Of a stretch of DNA of 64,000 nucleotides, positions 35,284 to 46,265 are shown piece after piece (the first letter of the stretch is position 1; the number at the start of each line of letters is the position of its first letter). A program made the position numbers and the translations under genes. Below the pieces are notes generated by a model. The model searched no databases. It was not told where the DNA came from and saw only the letters and a list, made by a program, of their open reading frames with translations. This stretch comes from Polynucleobacter sp. UK-FUSCHL-C3 (GTDB lineage: Bacteria > Pseudomonadota > Gammaproteobacteria > Burkholderiales > Burkholderiaceae), in assembly GCF_040409815.1 (NCBI RefSeq), contig NZ_CP099959.1, positions 682,001 through 746,000 of the forward strand. The letters run 5' to 3'.

Positions 35284-37272
35284 ATGGCTACTCGTAAAAC
35301 CGCGCAATACAGCGAATCCTCCATCAAAGTCTTAAAGGGCTTGGAGCCCGTTCGACAGCGTCCTGGGATGTATACCCGGACCGATAATCCCCTGCATATC
35401 ATTCAGGAGGTCTTGGATAACGCCTCGGATGAAGCTCTCGGAGGCTATGGCAAGGAAGTGGTCGTTACCCTGCATACCGATGGCAGCGTGAGCGTGGAAG
35501 ATGATGGCCGGGGTATTCCAGTAGGGATCCATTCACAAGAAAAGAAACCAGTGGTTGAGATTGTGTTTACCCAACTGCATGCGGGAGGAAAGTTTGAGAA
35601 GGGTGCTGGTGGTGCCTATGCATTCTCAGGTGGTTTGCATGGCGTGGGCGTATCGGTCACCAATGCACTCTCCAAACGACTCGAGGTCACGGTTTGGCGC
35701 GAACAACAGGTATCCACCATTACCTTTGCCGATGGCGATGTGATCGAGAAACTCAAATCCAAAGCTGCCACCAAAGGTGATAAAGCGCATGGCACGAAAG
35801 TGCGCGCGTGGCCCAACCCTAAATATTTTGATAGTGCACAAATTCCGCTAGCCGATCTTGAGCGACTCTTACGTTCCAAGGCGGTCTTATTACCAGGAGT
35901 GAAGGTCACCCTGGTTTACGAAAAGAATGGTCAAAGCCAATCCTGGCTCTATGCTCAAGGACTCAAGGGCTACTTGGATGAGTCTCTGGCTCAAGGGGGC
36001 CATAGTGCACCCGTCATTCCAGCCTTTGAGGGCGAGCATTACGCCTCGGGTGCTGGCGAGGAAGAGTCCTTTGCCGAGGGCGAAGGTGCTGCGTGGGTAG
36101 TGAGTTGGACCGAAGATGGCGCCCCCGTGCGTGAGAGTTACGTGAACTTGATTCCTACACCAGCCGGTGGAACACACGAAAGTGGACTACGTGAAGGACT
36201 CTTTAATGCAGTGAAGAGCTTTGTGGAGATACACGCGCTGCAACCCAAAGGTGTGAAGCTCATGCCAGAGGATGTCTTTGCTCGTGCCTCATTCATTTTG
36301 TCTGCCAAAGTATTGGACCCACAGTTTCAAGGGCAAATTAAGGAGCGCTTGAACTCCAGGGATGCCGTACGCTTGGTCTCGGGCTTTGTGAAGTCAGCGC
36401 TAGAGTTGTGGTTAAACCAACATGTGGATTACGGTCGCACCCTGGCTGAACTTGTGATTAAGCAAGCGCAAGCAAGGACCCGTGCTGGTCAAAAGGTGGA
36501 AAAGAAAAAATCCTCCGGGGTTGCGGTACTGCCCGGTAAGCTCACCGATTGTGAGAGCCAAGACATTGCTCTTAATGAACTCTTCTTAGTCGAGGGAGAC
36601 TCAGCCGGGGGCTCAGCAAAAATGGGTCGCAATAAAGAATATCAAGCCATCTTGCCTCTGCGTGGTAAGGTACTTAACACTTGGGAGACCGAGCGTGATC
36701 GGCTCTTTGCCAATAATGAGGTGCATGATATTGCGGTAGCGATTGGGGTTGATCCGCACGGACCGACCGATGAGCCCAATCTCAGCAATTTGCGCTATGG
36801 CAAGATCTGTATCCTCTCGGATGCGGATGTGGATGGCTCGCATATTCAAGTTCTCCTACTCACACTCTTTTATAAACACTTTCCAAGACTGATTGAGAAT
36901 GGCAATGTGTATATCGCTAGACCACCCTTGTTTAGGGTCGATGCGCCCGCGCGTGGTAAGAAGCCTGCACAAAAGATTTATGCGCTCGATGAAAGCGAGT
37001 TGATTGCAATTGAAGATAAATTACGCAAAGATGGCGTGCGCGATGGCGCATGGCAGATCTCACGCTTTAAGGGCTTGGGCGAGATGAGTGCCGAGCAGTT
37101 GTGGGACACCACTTTAAATCCGGATACGCGCAGACTTCTTCCTATGAGTTTGGGTGAGATGAGTGAGAGCGATACGATTAAAACGATGGATATGTTGATG
37201 GGTAAATCAGAGTCGGGCGCCAGACGCGATTGGTTAGAAGAGCGCGGTAACGAGGTCGAGGCCGATATTTAG
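35284..37272 (+). CDS. parE: DNA topoisomerase IV subunit B
   Basis: ParE is the ATPase subunit of topoisomerase IV, which decatenates daughter chromosomes. The 662-residue protein has the GHKL ATP site ([37 protein letters not shown]), the TOPRIM motifs [12 protein letters not shown] and [15 protein letters not shown], and the tail [20 protein letters not shown]. The Gln-Thr/Lys region is normal. It is followed eight bases later by parC, so the two subunits are cotranscribed. Confidence 0.96.
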   Translation: MATRKTAQYSESSIKVLKGLEPVRQRPGMYTRTDNPLHIIQEVLDNASDEALGGYGKEVVVTLHTDGSVSVEDDGRGIPVGIHSQEKKPVVEIVFTQLHAGGKFEKGAGGAYAFSGGLHGVGVSVTNALSKRLEVTVWREQQVSTITFADGDVIEKLKSKAATKGDKAHGTKVRAWPNPKYFDSAQIPLADLERLLRSKAVLLPGVKVTLVYEKNGQSQSWLYAQGLKGYLDESLAQGGHSAPVIPAFEGEHYASGAGEEESFAEGEGAAWVVSWTEDGAPVRESYVNLIPTPAGGTHESGLREGLFNAVKSFVEIHALQPKGVKLMPEDVFARASFILSAKVLDPQFQGQIKERLNSRDAVRLVSGFVKSALELWLNQHVDYGRTLAELVIKQAQARTRAGQKVEKKKSSGVAVLPGKLTDCESQDIALNELFLVEGDSAGGSAKMGRNKEYQAILPLRGKVLNTWETERDRLFANNEVHDIAVAIGVDPHGPTDEPNLSNLRYGKICILSDADVDGSHIQVLLLTLFYKHFPRLIENGNVYIARPPLFRVDAPARGKKPAQKIYALDESELIAIEDKLRKDGVRDGAWQISRFKGLGEMSAEQLWDTTLNPDTRRLLPMSLGEMSESDTIKTMDMLMGKSESGARRDWLEERGNEVEADI

Positions 37273-37280
37273 GATCCATC

Positions 37281-39671
37281 ATGCCCAGTAAAAAACCAAG
37301 CCCCACTTCTAAAAATAGCAAGAGCAAGAAAGTCTCTGATCAAGGTGATCTATTTGCCATGGTCGATGAGCACCCCCCTAAAAAAATCACTCTAGCAGAC
37401 GAAGCTCTTTCATTGGGAGTCTATGCAGAACGCGCGTATCTAGATTACGCCATTAGCGTGGTCAAGGGCAGGGCTCTTCCTGAGGTTGCCGATGGGCAAA
37501 AGCCTGTGCAGCGCCGCATTCTGTACTCGATGAACGAGATGGGGCTGCGTGCGGATGCCAAACCAGTGAAGAGTGCGCGAGTGGTTGGTGATGTCTTAGG
37601 CAAATTCCATCCGCATGGTGATCAATCGGCGTACGATGCACTCGTTCGGCTCGCACAAGATTTTTCCTTACGTTACCCATTGATTGATGGGCAAGGTAAT
37701 TTTGGTTCACGCGATGGCGATGGCGCAGCGGCGATGCGTTACACCGAAGCGCGTTTAACCAAAATTGCTAATTTACTGTTAGCCGAGATTGATGAGGGTA
37801 CGGTTGATTTTGTACCGAACTACGACGGCTCATTCAAAGAGCCTAAACTGCTACCAGCTCGCCTACCCTTTGTATTACTTAATGGCGCATCGGGTATTGC
37901 GGTAGGGATGGCGACTGAGATTCCATCGCACAATATTCGCGAAGTTGCAGCAGCTACCATTGCCTTAATGAAGTCCGCTAAAACAAGTACAGCGGATTTA
38001 CTCAAACTCATACCGGGACCAGATTTTCCGGGTGGCGGGCAGATTATTTCCTCGGCGAGTGAGATCGCGCAAATTTATGAGAACGGCCGCGGGTCTATTA
38101 AAGTGCGTGCCCGTTGGAGCATTGAAGAGTTGGCGCGTGGGCAATGGCAGGTTGTGGTTAATGAGTTACCACCTGCTACCTCCACACAGAAGGTCTTGCA
38201 AGAGATTGAAGAGCTCACTAATCCGAAGGTGAAATTAGGTAAGAAGTCCTTAAGTGCTGAACAAATTAATCTAAGACAAACCATCCTCAATGTCTTAGAT
38301 AGCGTTCGCGATGAGTCAACCCGTGGCGCTCCTGTCCGCCTCGTTTTTGAACCAAAGAGCAAGAACATTGAGCAACATGAGTTTGTCACACTGCTCTTGG
38401 CACACACTTCCTTAGAATCTAACGCCTCGATCAATCTCGTGATGATTGGGAACGATGGTCGACCCCGACAAAAAGGCCTTGAGGAAATCCTGAGTGAGTG
38501 GATTGAATTCAGAGTAGGAACGGTCACGCGGCGCACGAGCCATCGTCTTGGTAAGGTCAAAGACCGCATGCATATTTTGGAAGGACGCAAGATCGTCTTC
38601 CTTAATGTTGATAAGGTAATTAAGTTGATTCGGAACAGCGATGAGCCTAAACCGGATCTGATGAAAGCCTTTAAATTGAGTGAGCGCCAGGCTGAAGATA
38701 TTTTGGAGATTCGTCTGCGTCAGCTCGCTAGATTAGAAGGCATTAAGATCGAACAAGAACTCAAAGAACTCAAAGGGCAAAAAACAGAGTTGGATGAGCT
38801 CCTCAACAATGAGTCTTCGCTTCGTAAGCACATCATTAAAGAGATTGAGGCCGATGCGAAGGACTTTGGTGATCAGCGCCGCACCCTGATGAAGCAAGAC
38901 GAGCGCGCAGTGGCAGAGGTCAAGGTGATTGATGAGCCCGTTACGGTCATCGTCTCGCAAAAAGGCTGGGTGCGGGTACGCCAAGGTCATGAGCATGACT
39001 CGCAACAGTTCACGTTTAAGGCAGGCGATGCTCTCTATGACACCTTTGAGTGCCGTACTGTCGATCAGATGCTGGGCTTTGGAACTGATGGCCGGGTTTA
39101 CACCGTTCCCGTAAGCGAATTACCCGGTGCACGGGGTGATGGTTCGCCCTTAACCAGCTTTGTTAATCTTGCCCCTGGGTCGCAGATGGTGGCCTATTAC
39201 GCAGGGCATGCCGATGATCTTGTTTTGATCTCGACCAAAGGCGGCAATGGTTTCTTGGCGAATGTGGCGGATATGTTTACTCGTAATAAGGCTGGTAAAT
39301 CGTTTGTGGGCTTAGACAAAAAAATGCAGGGTGACGCACCGCTTGGAGCAGCCAAAGTAGTGGAGGGTATGCGACAGGTTGCTTGCCTCTCCGAAAATGG
39401 TCGCTTATTGGTATTCCCGCTTGATGAACTCAAACGCTTACCAACCGGTGGCAAGGGCGTCATCTTGATGGGGCTTGATCCAAAAGAATTTCTAAAATCA
39501 GCCATCGCATTTGGAGCACAAGGGGCTAGCTATAGTGGTCTTGGCAGGGGTGGCAAACCAACCGACACTATCTTAGATGCAAAAGCATTGAAGGGATTTG
39601 CTGGCAACCGAGCACGTAAAGGCCATCTGGTAGAGCCGCGACTCAAAGAAGCAAGACTCAAGGCGAACTAA
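37281..39671 (+). CDS. parC: DNA topoisomerase IV subunit A
   Basis: The 796-residue breakage-rejoining subunit has the active-site Tyr154 in [11 protein letters not shown] and the [38 protein letters not shown] region. An N-terminal basic tail ([14 protein letters not shown]) precedes the core. The C-terminal part has beta-propeller blades. At the position equal to E. coli Ser80 the sequence has Gln115, and at Glu84 it has Asp119. I believe such residues are common in Burkholderiales, so this probably reflects lineage and not acquired resistance. Confidence 0.96.
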   Translation: MPSKKPSPTSKNSKSKKVSDQGDLFAMVDEHPPKKITLADEALSLGVYAERAYLDYAISVVKGRALPEVADGQKPVQRRILYSMNEMGLRADAKPVKSARVVGDVLGKFHPHGDQSAYDALVRLAQDFSLRYPLIDGQGNFGSRDGDGAAAMRYTEARLTKIANLLLAEIDEGTVDFVPNYDGSFKEPKLLPARLPFVLLNGASGIAVGMATEIPSHNIREVAAATIALMKSAKTSTADLLKLIPGPDFPGGGQIISSASEIAQIYENGRGSIKVRARWSIEELARGQWQVVVNELPPATSTQKVLQEIEELTNPKVKLGKKSLSAEQINLRQTILNVLDSVRDESTRGAPVRLVFEPKSKNIEQHEFVTLLLAHTSLESNASINLVMIGNDGRPRQKGLEEILSEWIEFRVGTVTRRTSHRLGKVKDRMHILEGRKIVFLNVDKVIKLIRNSDEPKPDLMKAFKLSERQAEDILEIRLRQLARLEGIKIEQELKELKGQKTELDELLNNESSLRKHIIKEIEADAKDFGDQRRTLMKQDERAVAEVKVIDEPVTVIVSQKGWVRVRQGHEHDSQQFTFKAGDALYDTFECRTVDQMLGFGTDGRVYTVPVSELPGARGDGSPLTSFVNLAPGSQMVAYYAGHADDLVLISTKGGNGFLANVADMFTRNKAGKSFVGLDKKMQGDAPLGAAKVVEGMRQVACLSENGRLLVFPLDELKRLPTGGKGVILMGLDPKEFLKSAIAFGAQGASYSGLGRGGKPTDTILDAKALKGFAGNRARKGHLVEPRLKEARLKAN

Positions 39672-39739
39672 GTCTAATTTAGGATATTGGTTCTGATAAG
39701 ATCATTCACTAAATGAAGAAATTAAATCCCGCCTAAAAA

Positions 39740-40807
39740 ATGCCCTATAAAATCTTATTACTTGGAGCCTCTTATGGCTCTCTCTTGGCCTCAAAACTTT
39801 TATATGGAGGCCACCATATCCACTTAGTGTGTTTACCTGAAGAGGCTGCGCTGATTAATAAAGAGGGCTTTAAGGTCCGACTCCCAATCCGTGGTCGTAC
39901 GGAACCCGTTTTATTGGAGTCACGTTTACTCCCAGGTCGCGTTACTGCTGGACCTGCTGAGGGGAATGATCTAAGCCAATATGACTTGGTAGGACTTTGC
40001 ATGCAAGAACCACAATACCGTTCTGCTGGAGTTCGGGAGTTGATGGATGCAATTGGTCGCTCGGGCTTACCTTGTATGTCCATCATGAACATGCCACCAT
40101 TACCTTTCATTAAGCGCATACCAGGCTTGGATTACAAGTCGCTTGAATCTGCCTATACCGATGCGAGAATTTGGGACTCGTTTGATCCAGCCAATATGAC
40201 CCTCAATAGCCCAGATCCGCAGGCCATTCGTCCACCAGGCGAGCAGGCAAATTTCTTGCAAGTTACCTTGCCAACTAATTTCAAGTGCGCTACTTTTGAC
40301 AATGATCGCTATAACACCATACTGCGCCAACTAGAAACGGATGTTGCTAATGCCCGTTTTGAGACACCAGAAGGAAAAATTGAACTCCCGGTCAAATTAA
40401 AGGTGCATGACTCCTTGTTTGTGCCATTGGCTAAATGGTCGATGTTGTTGGCTGGGAATTACCGCTGCATTACTGAAGATGGAATGCGTAATACCCAGGA
40501 TGCAGTTCATGCCAATATCGAGGAGTCGCGTTCGGTTTATAACTTTGTGTTTGATATGTGTGTAGCACTTGGCGCTCAGCCAAACGACTTGGTTCCTTTT
40601 GAGAAATATGCAGCTGCTGCACAGTCACTCTCACGCCCAGCATCTGCTGCTAGAGCCCTACAAAATGGAGCGCCCAATATTGAACGCGCTGATAAATTGG
40701 TCCAGTTAATTGCCCGCTCAAAGGGAATGAGTAACCCTGCCATTGATGCCCAAGTGGCATTAGTAGATCGACGACTTGAAATCAATCGTAAAAAACTAGC
40801 AGGATAA
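39740..40807 (+). CDS. Ketopantoate reductase-like NAD(P)-binding protein
   Basis: The 355-residue protein starts with a Rossmann-type loop, ILLLGASYGSLLASKLLYGG. This is followed by LVCLPEEAALINKEGFKV, as in the ApbA/PanE fold, then a region QYDLVGLCMQEPQYRSAGV where PanE has its substrate loop. The rest does not fit PanE closely (no clear KxxxN catalytic pair where expected), so it is probably a divergent opine- or ketopantoate-reductase relative. It lies 68 bases after parC. Confidence 0.55.
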   Translation: MPYKILLLGASYGSLLASKLLYGGHHIHLVCLPEEAALINKEGFKVRLPIRGRTEPVLLESRLLPGRVTAGPAEGNDLSQYDLVGLCMQEPQYRSAGVRELMDAIGRSGLPCMSIMNMPPLPFIKRIPGLDYKSLESAYTDARIWDSFDPANMTLNSPDPQAIRPPGEQANFLQVTLPTNFKCATFDNDRYNTILRQLETDVANARFETPEGKIELPVKLKVHDSLFVPLAKWSMLLAGNYRCITEDGMRNTQDAVHANIEESRSVYNFVFDMCVALGAQPNDLVPFEKYAAAAQSLSRPASAARALQNGAPNIERADKLVQLIARSKGMSNPAIDAQVALVDRRLEINRKKLAG

Positions 40808-40843
40808 AGCCTTATACCGACGAAGTTGCATAGGATTATTTAC

Positions 40844-42586
40844 TTAATGGATCTCAGGATCTGTTCCAGATTGCTCTTGGTGCGACGTTTCTAAAAAGTC
40901 AAAGTCACAGCCTTGATCGGCCTGCAAGACATGCGCACTGTACATCTTGCCAAAGCCACGATCAAATTTCTTGAGAGGGGCTTGCCAGGTTTGCTTTCGC
41001 TTGGTCATCTCTGCGTCTGAGATTAAGACATTGAGTTTGCGCGCTGGCACATCCAATTCAATCAAATCACCATCCCTGACTAAAGCCAATGGCCCGCCAA
41101 CATAAGACTCTGGAGCCACATGCAAGACACAGGCGCCGTAACTGGTACCACTCATGCGGGCATCGGAGATGCGTACCATATCGCGCACACCTTGCTTGAG
41201 CAGTTTTTGCGGAATGGGTAATTGACCCCACTCAGGCATACCTGGGGCACCCAAGGGACCCGCGTTTTGCAACACAATTACCGAGTCTTTGTCGACATCC
41301 AGCTGTGGGTCATCAATGCGTGCGGAGAGGTCATCGTAGTTCTTAAAGACCACCGCCTTGCCAGTATGTTTGAGAAGATGCGATTCAGCAGCAGGCGGTT
41401 TGATGACCGCACCATCGGGTGCAAGGTTCCCCTTGAGGATCGCCAAGCTATCGCTGGCTACTAAAGGGTTATCCAGCGAGCGGATAACCTCGGGCTTAAA
41501 CACTTTCGCTTCTGAAATCAATTCACCTAAGGATTTACCATCAACAGTTTGCTGCGTGAGATCTAATAAGGGCGATAGTTGCTTTAAGAGTGCTCGTAAA
41601 CCACCCGCGTAATAAAAATCTTCCATCAGATACTCGCCGGCAGGACGAAGGTTGGCTAGAACTGGAACCTTACGAGCTAGTGCATCGATATGATCGAGCG
41701 TTAATGGAAAGCCAGCACGGCGCGACACGGCAATCATATGTACGACCGAGTTGGTAGAGCCTGCGAGCGCTAAGACTGTACTCATGGCATTGTCAAAAGA
41801 TGCCCTGGTCAAAATATCAGAGGGTTTGAGATCTTCCCAGGCCATTTCCACAATACGCCGCCCGGTCATGCTAGCCATCTGAGAATGACGCGAGTCGGAT
41901 GCCGGAATCGAGGCAAAGCCTGAGAGCGATAAACCCAAGGCCTCAGTGGCGCTCGTCATGGTGGAGGCGGTTCCCATGGTCATGCAGTGACCGGGTGAGC
42001 GTGCAATCCCGTTTTCAATATTCCGCCAATCGCTCTCGGTAATATTGCCCGCCCGTAACTCTGCCCAATATTTCCAAGTATCGCTACCGCTTCCCAAGTA
42101 ATTACCTTGGTAATCACCGCGCAGCATCGGACCAGCGGGCAAGAAGATGGTGGGTAAGTTCATGCTAATCGCACCCATGAGAAGTGCGGGAGTGGTCTTA
42201 TCGCAACCACCCATTAAGACGCACGCATCTGCTGGATAGGAGCGCAATAATTCTTCGGTCTCCATGGCTAATAAATTGCGATAGAGCATGGTGGTAGGTT
42301 TTTGGAAAGGCTCGGATAGTGACATCGCTGGCATTTCTACAGGAAAGCCGCCCGCTTGCCATACCCCCCGTTTTACTTCCTCAGCCCGTTGCCGAAAATG
42401 ACCATGGCAAGGATTAATGTCGCTCCAAGTATTGATGATGGCAATTACTGGTTTTCCCGCATAGTCTTGGCGGGTGTAGCCCATTTGCGCAGTCCGCGAC
42501 CGGTGACCAAAGCTGCGGAGATCTTTAACTCCATACCAGCGATGACTTCGTAACTCTTCGGGCTTTTTTAACTTGCGAGTAGACAT
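40844..42586 (-). CDS. IlvD/Edd-family dehydratase (sugar-acid dehydratase-like)
   Basis: The 580-residue iron-sulfur enzyme has the three cluster cysteines expected in the family: in [32 protein letters not shown] and [15 protein letters not shown]. Late landmarks are [17 protein letters not shown] and [13 protein letters not shown]. The [13 protein letters not shown] form, and the length of about 580, place it with pentonate dehydratases such as L-arabinonate dehydratase, not with IlvD of valine synthesis. Together with the divergent Ldh-type dehydrogenase and the Bug-type binding protein it suggests sugar-acid or hydroxy-acid use. Confidence 0.85.
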   Translation of the reverse strand: MSTRKLKKPEELRSHRWYGVKDLRSFGHRSRTAQMGYTRQDYAGKPVIAIINTWSDINPCHGHFRQRAEEVKRGVWQAGGFPVEMPAMSLSEPFQKPTTMLYRNLLAMETEELLRSYPADACVLMGGCDKTTPALLMGAISMNLPTIFLPAGPMLRGDYQGNYLGSGSDTWKYWAELRAGNITESDWRNIENGIARSPGHCMTMGTASTMTSATEALGLSLSGFASIPASDSRHSQMASMTGRRIVEMAWEDLKPSDILTRASFDNAMSTVLALAGSTNSVVHMIAVSRRAGFPLTLDHIDALARKVPVLANLRPAGEYLMEDFYYAGGLRALLKQLSPLLDLTQQTVDGKSLGELISEAKVFKPEVIRSLDNPLVASDSLAILKGNLAPDGAVIKPPAAESHLLKHTGKAVVFKNYDDLSARIDDPQLDVDKDSVIVLQNAGPLGAPGMPEWGQLPIPQKLLKQGVRDMVRISDARMSGTSYGACVLHVAPESYVGGPLALVRDGDLIELDVPARKLNVLISDAEMTKRKQTWQAPLKKFDRGFGKMYSAHVLQADQGCDFDFLETSHQEQSGTDPEIH

Positions 42587-42668
42587 AGATATCCGTAATG
42601 AGCGATAAGTGATGATTTAATATACACGAGAACCTAAATTCATTAAAACAATAGAACCTCTCACCACC

Positions 42669-43727
42669 ATGCCTGTTATTGCACACCAAGAACTAGAAAA
42701 ACAGATCACAAAAATAGTTAAGGCAATGGGTAGTAGCCTAGCCGAAGCTAAAACAGTGGCTCATAACTTAGTGCTTGCCAATCTCAAAGGACACGACTCG
42801 CATGGCGTAGGAATGATTCCGAGATATGTGGAGGCATTTCTAGAGGGAGTGCTCAAAATTAATCAAGGATGTCAGGTGCGCAGTGATCTTGGTTCATTGC
42901 TTGTGCTCGATGCTCAGCAGGGCTATGGTCAAGTGGTGGGAGAAGAAGCAATGCAACTGGGTATTGAGCGTGCTCATAAGCACGGTAGTTGCATCGTATC
43001 TTTATCTAACGCCCATCACCTTGGACGGATTGGTCACTTTGCCGAGATTGCAGCTAGTCAAGGTTTGGTATCGATTCATTTAGTAAATGTTCGCTCTTTA
43101 CCTGTAGTGGCTGTTTGGGGTGGAGGTGATGGACGCCATGGCACTAACCCCTTTTGTATCGGTGTGCCGATTAAAAACAAAGCACCATTCATCTTAGACT
43201 TTGCAACTAGTCGAGTTGCTCAAGGAAAGATGCGCGTGGCCTATAACCAAGGCAAAACCATGGAGCCAGGATATTTGATTGATCCGCAAGGGCGACCCAC
43301 ACAAGATCCTGGTGTCGTGGTCAAACCCAATGCGGATGGCAAGATGGGCGCCTTGATGCCCTTTGGCGAACACAAAGGATCGGGGCTTGCTATTGCATGC
43401 GAGCTATTGGCGGGCGCGTTAACTGGAAGTGGTACTTGGAAGCCAAGACCCAAAAAAAGTCGGGCCATTTGGAATGGCATGTTGAGCATCTTGATTAATC
43501 CCCAGAGCACCAACACCCAAGAACAGTTTGATGCAGAAGTGGCATCTTTCGTTTCATGGGTCAAACAAAGTCCAGCGGCACATCCATCTAGCCCAGTTCA
43601 AGTAGCGGGAGAACCAGAGTTGGCGATCATGCAAACTAGAATGAAACAGGGTATCGGGATCGATGACCAGACCTGGGCCGATATTGTTCATGCTGCAAAG
43701 CAGTTTGATGTGCCCATTAATAAATAG
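42669..43727 (+). CDS. Ldh-family (malate/L-sulfolactate type) NAD(P) oxidoreductase
   Basis: The 352-residue protein is of the YlbC/MdhII-type L-lactate/malate dehydrogenase family, distinct from classical LDH. Landmarks are NLVLANLKGHDSHGVGMIPRYVE, SNAHHLGRIGHFAEIAA with its His pair, GGGDGRHGTNPFCIGVP and LMPFGEHKGSGLAIACELLAGALTG. Members reduce or oxidise 2-keto/2-hydroxy acids, including delta1-piperideine-2-carboxylate and sulfolactate. It is divergent from the dehydratase and eight bases before the amidase. Confidence 0.85.
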   Translation: MPVIAHQELEKQITKIVKAMGSSLAEAKTVAHNLVLANLKGHDSHGVGMIPRYVEAFLEGVLKINQGCQVRSDLGSLLVLDAQQGYGQVVGEEAMQLGIERAHKHGSCIVSLSNAHHLGRIGHFAEIAASQGLVSIHLVNVRSLPVVAVWGGGDGRHGTNPFCIGVPIKNKAPFILDFATSRVAQGKMRVAYNQGKTMEPGYLIDPQGRPTQDPGVVVKPNADGKMGALMPFGEHKGSGLAIACELLAGALTGSGTWKPRPKKSRAIWNGMLSILINPQSTNTQEQFDAEVASFVSWVKQSPAAHPSSPVQVAGEPELAIMQTRMKQGIGIDDQTWADIVHAAKQFDVPINK

Positions 43728-43735
43728 GACCCGAT

Positions 43736-45160
43736 ATGCCAAGTAATGATCTCTGTTTTCTGGGGGCGTGTGAGCAAGAGCAGTTGATTCGCTCTAAAAA
43801 AATTAGTGTGACCCAATTAATCACTGCCCATCTTGATCAGGTTGAGCGCTTTAATCCAAAACTCAATGCCATTGTGACCCTGACCGCCGAGAGTGCCTTG
43901 CAAGCTGCTAAAGAGGCCGATGCTCAATTGGCAAGACAAGATGCGATCGGTGCTTTACATGGTCTGCCCGTGGCGCATAAAGATTTATTTTTGACCAAGG
44001 GTGTGAAGACTACTTTTGGCTCACCCATCTATAAAGACAATATTCCTCAGGTTGACTCCTTGCCCGTGGAGCGGCAGAAAAATGCCGGAGCGATTAGCTT
44101 AGGCAAAACCAATACCCCCGAGTTTGGTGCTGGTAGTCAAACATTTAATACGCTCTTTGGAGCCACATTAAACCCCTATGACCTGACTAAAACGTGTGGG
44201 GGCTCATCGGGTGGTGGCGCCGTAGCATTGGCAGCCGGGATGGTGGCGCTTGCTGATGGGACTGATCTAGCTGGGTCATTACGCAACCCCGCTAACTTTT
44301 GTAATTTAGTTGGTATGCGCCCATCGGTTGGGCGGGTGCCAACGTGGCCTGAGCAATTGGGTTGGTACACCATGAGTGTGGCTGGACCCATGGCACGTAG
44401 CGTAGAGGACCTTGCGCTCATGATGTCTGTGTTGTCAGGACCTGATGATCGCTCACCGATTGCTATTGATACTCCTGGAGCAATATTTGCTTCACCACTC
44501 CAGCGTAACTTCAAGGGTTGCAAAGTTGCTTACAGTGAAGATTTAGGTGGGTTGCCTCTAGAGCCCGAGGTGCGAACCGTAATGCGAGCAGCGCGTGAGG
44601 TGTTTGAGCGTTTAGGTTGTGAGGTGGTTGATGCTGAGATTGATCTAAGCGAAGCCGGTGAGATCTTTATGCTCTGGCGGGCATGGCGCACTGAGTTACG
44701 GATTGCACCGCTATTAGCCAGTCATAAGGATCAACTCAAAGACACCGTGATTTGGAACGCAGAGCAGGGCCTTGATCTCACTGGACCACAGTTGGCAAGG
44801 GCAGAAGCTAAGCGCACTGAGATCTATCATCGGATGCGCGAGTTTATGAACACCTATGAGTTCTTTATATTGCCGGTGAACCAAGTTGTGCCATTCTCGG
44901 TTGATCTTGACTACCCACGCGAAATTAATGGGGTCAAAATGAACACCTATATCGATTGGCAAAAGACCGCTTACTTTATTAGTGCGATGGGTAACCCTGC
45001 TATTTCAGTGCCCGCGGGTTTTACCGATTCGGGTTTACCTGTAGGAGTGCAAATCGTTGGAGGTCACCGTCAAGACCTTGCGGTCCTGCAAATGGCGTAC
45101 GCCTTTGAGCAAGCAACCCAATTTGGCCTAAAACGCCCTTCTATTTGTACGGTTGCTTAA
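43736..45160 (+). CDS. Amidase-signature family hydrolase
   Basis: The 474-residue enzyme has the Ser-cisSer-Lys triad of the amidase signature family: Lys in LPVAHKDLFLTKG, cis-Ser in CGGSSGGGAVALAAGMVALADGTD, and nucleophile Ser in LAGSLRNPANFCN. The usual DxGGSxRxPA block here has Ala instead of the first Gly. The C-terminal GNPAISVPAGFTDSGLPVGVQIVG is typical. It hydrolyses an amide of unknown structure. Its placement between the Ldh-type dehydrogenase and a Bug-type binding protein suggests one catabolic transcript. Confidence 0.87.
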   Translation: MPSNDLCFLGACEQEQLIRSKKISVTQLITAHLDQVERFNPKLNAIVTLTAESALQAAKEADAQLARQDAIGALHGLPVAHKDLFLTKGVKTTFGSPIYKDNIPQVDSLPVERQKNAGAISLGKTNTPEFGAGSQTFNTLFGATLNPYDLTKTCGGSSGGGAVALAAGMVALADGTDLAGSLRNPANFCNLVGMRPSVGRVPTWPEQLGWYTMSVAGPMARSVEDLALMMSVLSGPDDRSPIAIDTPGAIFASPLQRNFKGCKVAYSEDLGGLPLEPEVRTVMRAAREVFERLGCEVVDAEIDLSEAGEIFMLWRAWRTELRIAPLLASHKDQLKDTVIWNAEQGLDLTGPQLARAEAKRTEIYHRMREFMNTYEFFILPVNQVVPFSVDLDYPREINGVKMNTYIDWQKTAYFISAMGNPAISVPAGFTDSGLPVGVQIVGGHRQDLAVLQMAYAFEQATQFGLKRPSICTVA

Positions 45161-45229
45161 AATAAAAATTCAATAAATAATAAGTTCAAGAAGCAGTAGT
45201 ACATTAATAAAAAACTAGGAGACCTTACT

Positions 45230-46195
45230 ATGCGTTATCACCAAAAGCTTGTGCTGGGCGTATTTGCATTTCTGACCGCCTTTAGTTCAGCATGGGCTCA
45301 ACAGTATCCTGATCGTGCGGTTAAATGGATCGTGCCGTATCCACCAGCGGGAACTACCGATGTGATTGCACGGATTATTGCACCACCCTTAAGTGAGATA
45401 TTGGGTCAACAAGTGATTGTCGAGAACCGACCGGGTGGAGGGAACAATATTGGTGTGGATGCGGTTGTTAAATCACCGCCCGATGGCTACACCATGCTCT
45501 TAGTTAATCCTGCTAACGGGATTAATACAACCCTCTATAAAAGTTTGCCGTTTAACTTCATCCGCGACATTGCTCCGGTTGCGGGGATAATTCGCTCTCC
45601 CAATGTGATGGTTGTGCCACCAAGTTTTCCAGCCAATAACGTGGCCGAGTTCTTGGCGTATTGCAAAAACAACGTCAGCAAAATTAATATGGCATCGTCG
45701 GGTAGCGGTACTTCCGTTCATATGTCTGGTGAGCTATTTAAATCGATGACCGGTTGCAATATGCTGCACGTTCCTTATAAGGGTGCTGGCCCTGCATTGG
45801 TCGATCTCATGGGCAACCAAGTACAAGTACTCTTTGATAACTTGCCATCTTCGGCTGGGCATATTAAGTCCGGTCGTCTAAAAGCCTTGGCCGTGACCTC
45901 AGAAAAGCGTGAACCATCTTTACCGAATATCCAAACCGTGGGTGAGACCATCCCTGGATACGAAGCGACCGCATGGTTTGGTGTTGGAATGCCTCGCGGT
46001 ACTCCACCAGACATTGTTAATAAGATGAACGCTGCGATTAATAAGGTGATGAGTAATCCAAAAATTCGGGAGCGCTTAGCTGAGTTAGGTGGCGTACCCA
46101 TTACTGGCACACCAGCAGATTTTGGCAAGATTATTCAGGCCGAGACCGACAAATGGGCTAAGGTCGTAAAGTTCTCTGGAGCAACTGCAGAGTAA
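45230..46195 (+). CDS. Bug-family (TctC) periplasmic substrate-binding protein
   Basis: The 321-residue protein has a signal peptide ending AWAQQ (residue 24) and the Bug signature: YPDRAVKWIVPYPPAGTTDVIARIIAPPLSEILGQQVIVENRPGGGNNIG, then GSGTSVHMSGELFKSMTG and HVPYKGAGPALVDLMGNQVQVLFDNL. These proteins bind carboxylates for tripartite tricarboxylate transporters or act as orphan sensors. No TctA or TctB gene is adjacent. A terminator lies 31 bases past the stop. GGAG is placed well before ATG 45230. Confidence 0.93.
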   Translation: MRYHQKLVLGVFAFLTAFSSAWAQQYPDRAVKWIVPYPPAGTTDVIARIIAPPLSEILGQQVIVENRPGGGNNIGVDAVVKSPPDGYTMLLVNPANGINTTLYKSLPFNFIRDIAPVAGIIRSPNVMVVPPSFPANNVAEFLAYCKNNVSKINMASSGSGTSVHMSGELFKSMTGCNMLHVPYKGAGPALVDLMGNQVQVLFDNLPSSAGHIKSGRLKALAVTSEKREPSLPNIQTVGETIPGYEATAWFGVGMPRGTPPDIVNKMNAAINKVMSNPKIRERLAELGGVPITGTPADFGKIIQAETDKWAKVVKFSGATAE

Positions 46196-46226
46196 CAAAA
46201 AGCTACCCCGCAATATAAACTTGATA

Positions 46227-46265
46227 CAGTAGGGCCGATGCACGTATCGGCCCTTACTGCTTTTT
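46227..46265 (+). terminator. Rho-independent terminator enclosing the next gene's start codon
   Basis: GGGCCGAT (46232-46239) pairs perfectly with ATCGGCCC (46246-46253) across the loop GCACGT. The outer CAGTA/TTACTG extends the stem with one bulge, and CTTTTT follows. It should end the Bug-protein transcript. The start codon ATG 46238-46240 of the EamA gene lies at the loop border, and its AGGG lies in the 5' arm. Confidence 0.75.

Noticed and set aside
37590..37640. ParC Gln115/Asp119 as a quinolone-resistance mutation
   Set aside because: I believe these residues are typical of the lineage; without a sensitive relative for comparison no acquired change can be claimed.
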